Assembly (NCBI GenBank): GCA_905182065.1
Contig: CAJIZN010000001.1
Location: forward strand, 248,001-312,000
Direction of reading: 5' to 3'
Length of the DNA: 64,000 bases
From: Candidatus Marisimplicoccus framensis
Lineage (GTDB): Bacteria > Bacteroidota > Bacteroidia > Flavobacteriales > Flavobacteriaceae
A program made the position numbers and the translations under genes. The notes below the pieces were generated by a model. It was not told where the DNA came from. It did not search any database and saw nothing but the letters and a program-made list of their open reading frames with translations. Shown piece by piece: positions 10,239 to 19,371 of the stretch (position 1 is its first letter; each line of letters opens with the position of its first letter).

Positions 10239-10255
10239 TTTAGAACGGTTCTAAA
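10239..10255. promoter_or_regulatory. Palindromic operator candidate, site 2 (iron region)
   Basis: TTTAGAAC-G-GTTCTAAA, perfect 8-bp arms, 73 bp before the DUF4856 start at 10328. It differs from site 1 only at the innermost base pair and the centre. A degenerate half-site, TTTAGGAC, follows at 10289-10296. Together they can cover the promoters of both divergent iron operons. Confidence 0.6.
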
Positions 10256-10327
10256 CTAGAAATCAATTATTAATTAACCATAAACCTTTTTAGGACCGTT
10301 TTTTTTAACCAATTAAACAATTACCAA

Positions 10328-11559
10328 ATGAAAAATTACAACTATAAACCAATTACATTAACTGCATTAATATTGATCTCATCTTGTGCGAAAGAAGACG
10401 ATATTCAATACATTACGGAGACTATAACCGAAACTGAATATATAACAGTAACTGAAACTCAGGTAGTCGAAATCCCTGTACACTACATTACTCAAACAGT
10501 AACAGTAGAAATTCCTTATTCTTATGAATATGCAAGAGCTGGAAAATCTACAGTTTCTTATTCTGGACAAACTTCTAGACTTAAAATGGCTGATGAACTT
10601 TATGCAGCTTTAAATACAAACACTTTCACCAAAGCAAAATTATTAGAAATGTTCAATGACGGAACAGGATTTGCAGATGCGTCACTAAATACATCTGGAA
10701 AGAAAATGGGTAACAAAACTGCTGGATCTCAATATGCTTCAGCTACTGTTAAGCCAATGTTTGATGCAATGATAACTGACTTTGCTGATAATGTAATTCC
10801 AAACTGGGCAGTTGATGCTTCAAATGGAACTGCAGGAGTATTAACTGATGTGACAAGAACTATTCATGTAAATGCTAAAGGTCACGAAATTGACCAAACA
10901 TTTATTAAAGGTATTATTGGAGCTATGAATGTAGATCAAATAATAAATAACTACATAACACCTTACCAACTAGATTCTGGAACTAGAATTGCAGACAACA
11001 ACAGCCAAACATTATCGTCTGGGAAAGATTATACAGATATGGAGCACAAATGGGATGAAGGTTTTGGATATTTATATGGACAAGAAGAAGACGCTACAAG
11101 ATTGATCTTGGATTGAGCCCAACTGGAAATGGAACAACTTTAAATAAATATTTCAAAAAAATAAATGCTAGTAATCAACCAGGAATAGGGATTCAGGTAT
11201 TTGATGCATTTAGAAGAGGTAGAGCATATATTGTTGCAAATCAATATGACAAAAGAGATGAGCAAGCTACAATAATCAAAAAAGAGTTATCTAAAGTTAT
11301 TGGTTACAAAGCAGTAGATTACTTAAATGGCTATATGACTAAGATTGATGCAGGAAATACTGCAGATGCATTTCATGCATTATCAGAAGCATATGGATTT
11401 GTAATGAGTCTACAATTTACTAATGATGGAACTGATAATCCATACTTTACTAATTCAGAAGTAAATGCTTTTTTAGCATTAATGGATAATTTCTGGACTG
11501 TTCAAAATTCAGATTTAGAGTCTATAAGAGATGAAGTAAAAACAAAATTTGGAATATAA
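10328..11559 (+). pseudogene. DUF4856 lipoprotein, split by an apparent frameshift
   Basis: Two adjoining frames make one DUF4856 protein. Frame one (10328-11116, 262 residues) has a lipobox (LILISSC) and a Thr/Glu/Val-rich repetitive linker, then KSTVSYSGQTSRLKM and MEHKWDEGFGYLYG. Frame two, from about 11092 to 11559, continues with GLSPTGNGTTLNKYFKKIN and FRRGRAYIVANQYDKRDEQA. The join needs a -1 shift near 11095-11110, for example one A lost from the run in ACAAG. No canonical slippery heptamer is present. DUF4856 lipoproteins are regularly found beside imelysins in iron loci. Sequencing error is as likely as true decay. Confidence 0.75.
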
Positions 11560-11602
11560 TTTTTATACTAGGTTATTATTTTCAATAGGTGAGTTTTTTT
11601 CT

Positions 11603-11634
11603 AATCAGTGGGATCACAATCCCACTGATTTTAT
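11603..11634 (+). terminator. Strong intrinsic-terminator-like hairpin inside the iron operon
   Basis: AATCAGTGGGAT-CACA-ATCCCACTGATT: a perfect 12-bp stem with a four-base loop at 11603-11630, followed by TTAT. It lies between the DUF4856 gene (ends 11559) and the imelysin gene (starts 11646) on the same strand, so it would give the first gene higher expression than those after it. It also works as a hairpin on the other strand, but no gene there needs it. Confidence 0.7.
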
Positions 11635-11645
11635 AATTTAATAAA

Positions 11646-12860
11646 ATGAAGAATTTATACATAAAAATATTATTAGGCATATTGATAGTTGTTTCTTGTA
11701 GTAAAGAATCAGATGAAATGATCAATCAATCTATTTCAGAAGTTGATCAACAAATTTCAAGTACTGATGCGTCAACAAACATCAACTAGTGGAATCTCAA
11801 CGAATACTCTAGTGGAACTACATCAACAAATACATCTAGTCAAAATGAGACATTTGATAGAGGTACTATTCTTTCAAACTATTCTGAAAATATAATTATC
11901 CCCAGGTATACTATTTTTAAGTCATCCATGGATAATTTAAAAAATAGCATAGAAACATTTAAGTCAAATCCAAACTCTGATAATTATGATTTACTTCAAA
12001 ATGATTGGATTGATGCATATAAAAAATGGCAGTATGTTGAAATGTTTAATATTAGTAAAGCAGAAGAGATTATGTACAATCTCAAAATGAATACTTATCC
12101 TGCAAGCAAAGAGAGAATAGATAATAATATTGACATAGAACAGTCAGATCTATCTAATCCTAATGACTGGGCAGCTCAAGGTTTTCCTGGTTTAGATTAT
12201 ATGATGCACGGAATTGCAGAAAATAAAGATGCAGTAATAGAACTTTATTCTTCAAACTCAAAATATGGTAACTATTTAAGCACTTTAGGAAATTTAATGA
12301 GTGATGTAACAAATTCAGTAGTAGAGGACTGGAGTTCATACAAAGAAACATTTAATACTTCTACAGAAAATACTGCTACCTCAGCATTTAATATGATGGT
12401 AAATGATTTTGTTTATTATTTTGAAAAAGGATTAAGAACTAATAAAATTGGTATTCCAGCTGGAAGATTTTCATCCTTACCCCTTCCTGAAAAAATTGAG
12501 GCTTATTACTACTCTAAAAATGGTTTTGGAAATTTATCAAAAACGTTAGTTCTAGAAGCACGACAAGCAGCAACAGAATTTTTCACAGGATCAAACTCAG
12601 AAGGTGTTAAAGGTCCAAGTTATAGCTCATATTTAGATTATTTAGAAACTGAAATTGGACCAACAGTAGAAACAAAATTAGAAGAAGCTAAAGTTAGCTT
12701 AGATAGTTTACAAGATAATTTTATTGATCAAATAGCTGACAATAATACTTTAATGCTTCTAGCTTTTGATGCACTTCAAACTATTGTTGTAAATTTAAAG
12801 ACTGACATGTTATCTAATTTTAATATTGCAGTAGATTATACTGATGCAGATGGGGATTAA
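11646..12860 (+). pseudogene. Imelysin-family (M75-like) lipoprotein with an in-frame TAG
   Basis: A lipoprotein signal (MKNLYIKILLGILIVVSC) starts at 11646. The frame runs to a TAG at 11787-11789, codon 48, and then continues in the same frame to 12860. The part after the stop begins with a low-complexity Ser/Thr linker and FDRGTILSNYSENIIIP, which belongs to the start of the imelysin domain, before the first Met at 11928. The imelysin motif FPGLDYMMHG follows. Imelysins (IrpA/EfeO-like) are cell-surface or periplasmic iron-regulated proteins. The stop may be a real nonsense mutation, an error or a read-through codon. Without it the product would be about 404 residues. Confidence 0.78.
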
Positions 12861-12874
12861 TCGAATACGATATA

Positions 12875-14155
12875 TTGAATATTTATAGATATTTAAATAA
12901 AAAACAAGATTCTTCAAGCCTAGCAATTTTTCGTCTAGGCTTTGGTTTTTTAATGCTGTATAGTGTTATTAGAATTTGGTCAAAAGGATGGATAGAATCA
13001 TTATATCTGCAGCCTTCATTTCATTTTTCATATTTGGGGTTTGAATGGGTAAAACCAATTGATAATTACACTTATTTGATTTTTTTAGTTTGTGCCATTT
13101 CATCTTTTTTTGTTGCAATTGGATATAAATATAGATATTCAGTGATTTTACTTTTCCTAAGCTTTACATATATAGAGTTAATGGATAAGACAACTTACCT
13201 TAATCACTATTATTTAGTAAGTCTTATAAGTTTTCTAATGATTTTTTTACCTGCAAATGCAAGCTATTCTTTAGATAGCTTCATTAGAAATAAGTCATTT
13301 AAATTAATTCCAAAGTGGAATGTAGATGCTTTAAAGCTTATGATATGTATTGTATATTTCTATGCAGGAATTGCAAAAATAAATAGTGATTGGTTATTAG
13401 AAGCACAACCACTGAAAATTTGGTTAACCTCAAAATATGACTTACCTATTCTTGGTAATACAATATTTCAAATGGATTGGATTCATATATTTTTTAGTTG
13501 GTCTGGAATGTTTTATGATTTATTGATTGCATTTATTTTACTAAACAAGAAAACTAGGCCTTTTGGATTTATTCTAGTTGTCTTATTTCATTTTATGACA
13601 GCTATTTTATTTCCATCAATCGGTATGTTTCCTTATATAATGATTACATGTTCAATAATTTTTTTCGAGCCAGAAACCCATAAAAAGATTTTAGATAGAA
13701 CTTTCGCAATTATAAAAAACCCTTTAAATAAAATAAAAAGTATTAAAGTTTATAATTATAGAAATACTAAAGTAGTTCAGACTTTAATGATAGTTTTCTT
13801 TTCCATACAACTACTTTTTCCTTTTAGATATTTTCTATATCCTGGAGAATTATTTTGGAATGAACAAGGATATAGATTCTCTTGGAGAGTTATGCTAATT
13901 GAGAAAAAGGGATTTACAGAGTTCAAGGTTGTAGATAGCAAAACTTCAGAATCATTCTATGTTACAAATGATAAGTTTTTAACTGAATTCCAGGAAAGAC
14001 AAATGAGCTTTCAACCAGACTTTATTCTTGAGTATGCTCATTATATTGGTGATTATTATAACAAAAATGGGCTAAATAATGTTCAAGTTTATGCAGAAAG
14101 TTTTGTTACGTTAAATGGAAGGTTGAGTAAGAGATTTATTGATCCGAACTGTTGA
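12875..14155 (+). CDS. HTTM (gamma-carboxylase-like) multi-pass membrane protein
   Basis: A 426-residue membrane protein with the horizontally transferred transmembrane (HTTM) domain, related to vitamin K-dependent gamma-carboxylase. The opening LAIFRLGFGFLMLYSVIRIW and the later YFYAGIAKINSDWL and FHFMTAILFPSIGMFPY segments are characteristic. About six to eight helices are followed by a ~110-residue soluble tail. It starts at a TTG (12875), 14 bp after the imelysin gene; no ATG fits. HTTM proteins recur in bacterial iron loci with imelysin and a DCC protein, as here, but their chemistry is not established. I infer a role in maturing or processing an iron-uptake component. Confidence 0.85.
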   Translation: MNIYRYLNKKQDSSSLAIFRLGFGFLMLYSVIRIWSKGWIESLYLQPSFHFSYLGFEWVKPIDNYTYLIFLVCAISSFFVAIGYKYRYSVILLFLSFTYIELMDKTTYLNHYYLVSLISFLMIFLPANASYSLDSFIRNKSFKLIPKWNVDALKLMICIVYFYAGIAKINSDWLLEAQPLKIWLTSKYDLPILGNTIFQMDWIHIFFSWSGMFYDLLIAFILLNKKTRPFGFILVVLFHFMTAILFPSIGMFPYIMITCSIIFFEPETHKKILDRTFAIIKNPLNKIKSIKVYNYRNTKVVQTLMIVFFSIQLLFPFRYFLYPGELFWNEQGYRFSWRVMLIEKKGFTEFKVVDSKTSESFYVTNDKFLTEFQERQMSFQPDFILEYAHYIGDYYNKNGLNNVQVYAESFVTLNGRLSKRFIDPNC

Positions 14156-14211
14156 TTTAATGAAAGAAAAAAGAGGGTTTTCAAATAAAAAATGGATAAC
14201 TAATTTAGAGG

Positions 14212-16638
14212 ATGAAATTAAAGGCTTTTAATATATTACTAATTCTAATTTGTAATAATCTAATGAGTCAAGCATCGTTAGATGGAATAATTCTTGACAA
14301 CAATAGCGACTTACCTCTTGTTAATGTTACTGTTTTTAATTCAAATACGAATGAAATTTCATACAGTGATATTAATGGAAATTTTAAAATAGATATTAAT
14401 TCTAATGAAACTGAAGTTGTGTTTTACCTTGAAGGCTATAACTTATTATCTAATCTATATAATCCCAATCTTTCTGTTTTAAATGAATCTAGAAAAATCA
14501 GATTGATTCCTAAAGTTGAAACACTTAGTGAAGTTATTGTTAGAGCAAATTTGAAAAAGATTTTTCAAATTAAGAGAATGGAAGATATAGAAGGGACAAG
14601 AATATATGCTGGAAAAAAAAATGAAGTGATACTATTGGATGTCTCTATGGCTAATTTAGCATCTAATAATGCACGTCAAATTTATAATCAAATTCCTGGT
14701 CTTAATATATATCAAAATGATGATGCTGGATTACAGTTAAATATTGGAGGAAGAGGTTTGAATCCAAACCGAACTGCGAATTTTAATACTAGACAAAATA
14801 ATTATGATATAAGTGCCGACGCACTTGGATATCCTGAAAGTTATTACACGCCTCCTGCTGAAGGACTAGAAGAGATCCAAATAATAAGAGGTGCTGCATC
14901 TCTTCAATATGGGACTCAGTTTGGTGGTCTAATTAATTTTAAAATTAAAAAACCTAAACCTAATGATAATTTTGATCTAATTACTCGTAATACAACAGGT
15001 TCAAATAATTTATTTACAAACTTTACGAGTTTAAGTTCAAGTAATGAAAAATTAAGCTATTATGGATATATTAATTATAAAAAAGGTGATGGTTTTAGAC
15101 CAAATTCTGAATATGAATCAATAAATACCTATCAAAACTTAAATTTCAATTTAAGTGATAAGTCTAGGTTGACAACTGAAATAACCTATCTAGAATATCT
15201 TGCTCATCAAGCAGGTGGTTTATCAGACAGAATGTTTGAATCGGACCCATATCAAAGCAATAGAGAAAGAAATTGGTTTGAAGTTAAGTGGCTTCTATTT
15301 AATATGAAATATTTTCTTGAAATATCTGAAAATACAAATTTTAGTTTAAGTTTCTTTGGACTTGATGCAAAAAGGAATGCTCTTGGATTTAGGACAAATA
15401 GAGTAGATCAAATTGATTTTGGAGAAGAAAGAGATTTGATAAAAGGAGAGTTTAAGAATTTTGGATTTGAGTCTAGATACCTTACAAATTATAAAGTTTT
15501 TAAAAAGAAATCTTATCTACTCCTTGGTGCAAAATATTACAATTCATATTCTGAAAGTGTGCAAGGACCTGGAAGCTCATCTAGAAAGGCTGATTTTAAT
15601 TTTGATTATGGAAATTTTCCAAATTATGTGAATCAATCTGAATATAGTTACCCTAATTATAATCTTGCAATTTTTGGAGAAAATATATTTTATGTAAGTG
15701 AGAAGCTATCTATAACTCCAGGTTTCAGATTTGAGAATATTAAAACAAGTTTAGATGGTTACTACAGAAGAATAAATTTGGATGCAGCTGGAAATACAAT
15801 TTATAATGAAATTTTTAATGAAAATGATACTAAAAAGAGAAGTTTTTTATTACTAGGATTAGGACTTAGCTACAAGAATAACAATACTGAATTATATACA
15901 AATTTCAGTCAAAACTTTAGGTCTGTAACATTTGCAGATATAAGTATTATAAACCCTGCATATTCAATAAATCCTGATATTGATGATGAGAAAGGTTTTA
16001 CGTTTGATTTAGGAATAAGGGGTAATCTTAAGAGAAAAGTTTCTTTTGACTCAAGTGTTTTTGCACTTATGTATCGCGACAGAATTGGTTTTATACAAAA
16101 AGCATATAGGGATGGAAGTGTTAAGAGTGAAAGAGGGAATGTCGGTAATGCGCAAATACTTGGAATAGAGTCACTCTTTGACTTTGATATTAATGAAATC
16201 TTATTTAAAAATGATTTTATTGATCTTAATCTGTTTCTTAATTATTCCTATATCGAATCCAAGTATCTAAAGTCAGTTGAAATAGGAATAACAGGAAAGC
16301 AAGTTGAATTTGTGCCAAAAAGTAATTTTAAAACCGGACTAAAATTTGGATATAAAGATTTTGCAATTAATTTTCAATATTCTTATTTATCTAATCAATT
16401 TACAGACTCTTCAAATGCTGTAGATGGAAACTTAAGTGGGGTTATTGGAGAAATTCCATCTTATGAGATTTCAGATTTATCATTTTCTTACAGGCTAAGA
16501 AATATTAAATTTGAGGCAGGTATAAATAACTTATTTGATGAAATATATTTTACAAGGAGAGCAACAGGATATCCAGGACCAGGTATAATTCCATCACCTC
16601 CTAAAAATTCATATATTACAATAGAAGTTAAACTCTGA
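14212..16638 (+). CDS. TonB-dependent receptor, FecA-like (iron uptake)
   Basis: An 808-residue outer-membrane receptor. After a signal peptide ending about SQA comes a carboxypeptidase-regulatory-like domain (SLDGIILDNNSDLPLVNVTV) of about 85 residues. The plug (ARQIYNQIPGLNIYQNDDAG, GGRGLNPNRT, GLEEIQIIRGAASLQYGTQ) precedes a ~22-strand barrel with the C-terminal NNLFDEIYFTRRATGYPGPG. The plug pattern is close to FecA-type ferric-dicitrate receptors. The actual ligand cannot be fixed, but the context (iron importer, imelysin, HTTM, shared palindromes) argues for iron. The ATG follows a GAGG 3-6 bp away. Its stop overlaps the DCC gene start by one base. Confidence 0.9.
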   Translation: MKLKAFNILLILICNNLMSQASLDGIILDNNSDLPLVNVTVFNSNTNEISYSDINGNFKIDINSNETEVVFYLEGYNLLSNLYNPNLSVLNESRKIRLIPKVETLSEVIVRANLKKIFQIKRMEDIEGTRIYAGKKNEVILLDVSMANLASNNARQIYNQIPGLNIYQNDDAGLQLNIGGRGLNPNRTANFNTRQNNYDISADALGYPESYYTPPAEGLEEIQIIRGAASLQYGTQFGGLINFKIKKPKPNDNFDLITRNTTGSNNLFTNFTSLSSSNEKLSYYGYINYKKGDGFRPNSEYESINTYQNLNFNLSDKSRLTTEITYLEYLAHQAGGLSDRMFESDPYQSNRERNWFEVKWLLFNMKYFLEISENTNFSLSFFGLDAKRNALGFRTNRVDQIDFGEERDLIKGEFKNFGFESRYLTNYKVFKKKSYLLLGAKYYNSYSESVQGPGSSSRKADFNFDYGNFPNYVNQSEYSYPNYNLAIFGENIFYVSEKLSITPGFRFENIKTSLDGYYRRINLDAAGNTIYNEIFNENDTKKRSFLLLGLGLSYKNNNTELYTNFSQNFRSVTFADISIINPAYSINPDIDDEKGFTFDLGIRGNLKRKVSFDSSVFALMYRDRIGFIQKAYRDGSVKSERGNVGNAQILGIESLFDFDINEILFKNDFIDLNLFLNYSYIESKYLKSVEIGITGKQVEFVPKSNFKTGLKFGYKDFAINFQYSYLSNQFTDSSNAVDGNLSGVIGEIPSYEISDLSFSYRLRNIKFEAGINNLFDEIYFTRRATGYPGPGIIPSPPKNSYITIEVKL

Positions 16639-17036
16639 TGGAAGAATTAAAACATGAAATAATAATTTACGATGGAGTATGTGTACTGTGTAACTTTTTT
16701 ATTAGATGGATTTTAAAAAAAGATCAGAATTTTAATTTTAAAGTAACAAACCTGCAAAGTAATTTTACAAAAACAAACTATATAGAGGTAACAAAAGTTG
16801 ACTCAGTTGCAGTAATTCTCAAAGATGGAGGAATTCTACAGAAAAGCAAGGCAGTGAGTTACATATTAAAGAAAATTAAAAGATTATTATTAATTAGATT
16901 ATTATTAATAGTTTTTCCTTCTTTTATATCAAATTTTATATACGATTTAATTGCTAAATCAAGGTATCTTCTATTTGGGAAATACTCCTCTTGCCCCGTA
17001 CTTGTTGGTGATTTAAAATCCAGAATTATTGAATAA
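16638..17036 (+). CDS. DCC family thiol-disulfide oxidoreductase (DUF393)
   Basis: A 132-residue thioredoxin-like protein with the DCC signature at the N-terminus: IIYDGVCVLCNFFIRWILKK, including the CxxC pair. It ends with YLLFGKYSSCPV, a typical C-terminal Cys. A hydrophobic stretch around residues 80-95 may associate with the membrane. It overlaps the TonB receptor gene and is last of the iron operon. DUF393 proteins and HTTM domains are often adjacent or fused, so I infer that it serves the HTTM protein, perhaps in redox chemistry. Confidence 0.85.
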   Translation: MEELKHEIIIYDGVCVLCNFFIRWILKKDQNFNFKVTNLQSNFTKTNYIEVTKVDSVAVILKDGGILQKSKAVSYILKKIKRLLLIRLLLIVFPSFISNFIYDLIAKSRYLLFGKYSSCPVLVGDLKSRIIE

Positions 17037-17076
17037 GAAATTGTTATGAACCTATAACGATATTTATTATTAGTTA

Positions 17077-17093
17077 TTTAGAATTATTCTATA
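17077..17093. promoter_or_regulatory. Palindromic operator candidate before hemA (site 3)
   Basis: TTTAGAAT-T-ATTCTATA matches site 1 at 15 of 17 positions: the centre base and one arm base differ, the latter giving a single mismatch between the arms. It lies 110 bp before hemA. A further single half-site, TTTAGAAC, is at 17121-17128, identical to the left arm of site 2. The same regulator probably controls the heme operon and the iron genes. Confidence 0.5.
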
Positions 17094-17146
17094 TTAGACA
17101 AGGGAACTCCTGGCTATACTTTTAGAACCTTTAGCGTTATTATTCC

Positions 17147-17169
17147 TAAATTTGTTAAATTTAAATTTG
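17147..17169 (+). promoter_or_regulatory. Tandem TAnnTTTG promoter elements before hemA
   Basis: TAAATTTG occurs twice, at 17147-17154 and 17162-17169, matching the Bacteroidota -7 consensus. The downstream copy ends 17 bp before the TTG start of hemA, giving a short leader. No good -33 TTTG was seen. Which copy is used cannot be told from sequence. Confidence 0.45.
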
Positions 17170-17186
17170 CAGAAATTAAGTAAAAT

Positions 17187-18461
17187 TTGGTTGGTTTAAT
17201 AAGTCTTAATTATAAAGTTGCACCAATAGAACTTAGAGAAAAGTTTTATCTTGATGATGCACAAAAAATTGTCTTTCACAATTTATTGAAAAAGCATATT
17301 GGTGTAGAAGGCTTAATGCTAATTTCTACCTGCAATAGAACAGAGATATACTTTGAGTTTGAAAATCATATAGGACAAGAGAGTAAGTTTATTCACAGTA
17401 TAGTTAAAGAACTTGCTGAATTTAGAAATTTCAAAGAGAGTCTTTCCCCATATTTAATCAAGCAAACTGGATCGTATAATGTCTCAAAGCATTTATTTAG
17501 ATTAGCATGTGGTCTTGAGTCAATGATAATTGGTGAGTTTCAAATTGTTGAACAGCTTAAGAATTCATATGATTTTTCATATAAGCATAAAATGCTTGGA
17601 CCAATTTTAAACAGAATGGTTCAAAAATCACTAGAAACTGGCAAGTTTATAAGGACTAATACAAAAATTGACAAAGGAGCTTTATCAGTTAGTTATGCGG
17701 CAGTTGAAAAAATTCACAAAACGTTAAAGATCGATAATCCAGAATTTTTATGTGTTGGCTTAGGTGAGACTTCCAAATTATCTATAAAACATCTTCATCA
17801 AAAAAATTATACAAACATCAAGATTGCAAATAGAACATTTAAAAAGTCTAGTGAATTTGCGAAATCATTAAATATTAATGCAATAAAATTTGAGGCTTTT
17901 AAAAAGGAACTATTAAAAGTAGATGTAGCTATTTTTTCTACATCATCTAAAGAAGCTTTGATCTCAAAAAATGAATTAGATGAAATTACCGGAAAAAGAG
18001 ACAAAGATTTATTGATTATCGATTTGTCTGTCCCTAGAAATATTCCAAATGATTGCCAAGATATATCAAACGTTAAAATAATTAATGTTGATGACCTTAA
18101 GGATGTAGTAAACCTTAACTATAAAAAAAGAAAATCTCAAATATTACAAGCTGAGAAGTTCATTGAAGATTTTTTATCTGAGTTTGATGATTGGACAAAT
18201 TCACGTCAACTAAGACCGTCTATACTATCTATTAAAAAGCAAATAAAAAACATTATTGTTGACGAAACACTCGAAAATGTTAACTCATCCTCAAATGGTT
18301 CTAATATAAGCATATTAGATTCTGATGGATTTAATGAACGACTTAATAAGGTTTATGAAAAGTTCTCTGATAATTTAATACGGAAAATCAAAGAGGCTAG
18401 TAAAAATGGTAAGGATGAAAAAGCAATTGGAATAATTAATCAAATCTTTCTTGATGATTAA
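17187..18461 (+). CDS. hemA: Glutamyl-tRNA reductase
   Basis: First committed enzyme of the C5 heme pathway. It reduces glutamyl-tRNA(Glu) to glutamate-1-semialdehyde with NADPH. The 424-residue product has the catalytic Cys49 in LISTCNRTEIYFEF, the GLESMIIGEFQI segment and an NADPH-binding domain (FLCVGLGETSKLSIKHL, KIANRTFKKS). The start is TTG at 17187: an in-frame TAA at 17181-17183 rules out anything further upstream, and the family N-terminus begins here. It is first of nine tightly packed heme genes and overlaps hemC. Confidence 0.95.
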   Translation: MVGLISLNYKVAPIELREKFYLDDAQKIVFHNLLKKHIGVEGLMLISTCNRTEIYFEFENHIGQESKFIHSIVKELAEFRNFKESLSPYLIKQTGSYNVSKHLFRLACGLESMIIGEFQIVEQLKNSYDFSYKHKMLGPILNRMVQKSLETGKFIRTNTKIDKGALSVSYAAVEKIHKTLKIDNPEFLCVGLGETSKLSIKHLHQKNYTNIKIANRTFKKSSEFAKSLNINAIKFEAFKKELLKVDVAIFSTSSKEALISKNELDEITGKRDKDLLIIDLSVPRNIPNDCQDISNVKIINVDDLKDVVNLNYKKRKSQILQAEKFIEDFLSEFDDWTNSRQLRPSILSIKKQIKNIIVDETLENVNSSSNGSNISILDSDGFNERLNKVYEKFSDNLIRKIKEASKNGKDEKAIGIINQIFLDD

Positions 18462-19371
18462 AATAGGAACTAGATCAAGTAAGCTTGCACTTTATCAATC
18501 TAACTTGGTAAAAGACAAACTATCTAATATTTATCCTGAATTAGACTTCTTGTTAATTCAAATAAAAACAAAAGGTGATAAAATTCAAGATAGAAATCTA
18601 GATAGAAATCTAGACAAAGGTTTTTTTGTAAAAGAAATTCAAGAACAGCTATTAAATAATGAAATTGATATTGCAGTTCATAGCTTAAAAGATCTGCCTG
18701 TAGAAAATAATCCTGAAATTATAACATCCGCTATCCTAGAAAGGGGGAACCACAAAGATGTATTTATCAGTAATAAGAAAAAAAAGCTTTCAGAATTTAC
18801 CTCAGATAATAAAATAGGAACTTCTTCCCTAAGAAGAAAGGCTCAACTTCTAAGTATGAATCCAAAACTTAAAGTTGAAGATATAAGAGGAAACGTTGAT
18901 ACAAGAATTTCTAAAATGACTAAAGGTGAGTTTGATGGATTAGTAATGGCAGCAGCAGGTATTGAAAGACTAGGACTTGAAAGTTATATTACAGCTTACT
19001 TTGATTCAGACGAAATGTTATGTGCTCCAGGGCAAGGAGCTATTTCAATTGAAACCAAAAAAGGAAGATCTGAAATTCATAATATAGTTTCAAATATTAA
19101 TCATGATAATACTAATAAGTGTACATTTTATGAAAGATCTTTTATGAATGAGTTAGGAGGTGGATGTAATTCACCTATTGGGGCATTCTCTAATATTTTA
19201 GATAATAAGAAAAAAATTACTGGAACAGTTCTTTCATTAGATGGAAGAACTGTTTTTCGAGATAGTGTAGAAACTGATATTAAAGACGATGTAAATATTG
19301 GATTATTATTAGCAAATAAGATTCTTGAATCTGGCGCGCAAGAAGTAATTAAAGATATATCTATTGGATAG
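18454..19371 (+). CDS. hemC: Hydroxymethylbilane synthase (porphobilinogen deaminase)
   Basis: Polymerises four porphobilinogens to hydroxymethylbilane. The 305-residue product shows IGTRSSKLALYQ at the N-terminus, AVHSLKDLP, GTSSLRRKAQLL, DIRGNVDTRI and APGQGAISIE. The dipyrromethane cofactor Cys, in FMNELGGGCNSPIGAF, is at about residue 230. The ATG at 18454 is preferred to the TTG just before it, because MIKIGTRSSKLAL aligns with the family start. The gene overlaps hemA by 8 bp and hemD by 8 bp, so translation is probably coupled. Confidence 0.95.
   Translation: MIKIGTRSSKLALYQSNLVKDKLSNIYPELDFLLIQIKTKGDKIQDRNLDRNLDKGFFVKEIQEQLLNNEIDIAVHSLKDLPVENNPEIITSAILERGNHKDVFISNKKKKLSEFTSDNKIGTSSLRRKAQLLSMNPKLKVEDIRGNVDTRISKMTKGEFDGLVMAAAGIERLGLESYITAYFDSDEMLCAPGQGAISIETKKGRSEIHNIVSNINHDNTNKCTFYERSFMNELGGGCNSPIGAFSNILDNKKKITGTVLSLDGRTVFRDSVETDIKDDVNIGLLLANKILESGAQEVIKDISIG

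Noticed and set aside
10196-10255. Reading the TTTAGAA palindromes as classical Fur or DtxR boxes
   Set aside because: They share symmetry with Fur-family boxes, but the half-site matches neither GATAAT nor TTAGGTTAG, so the regulator is left open.
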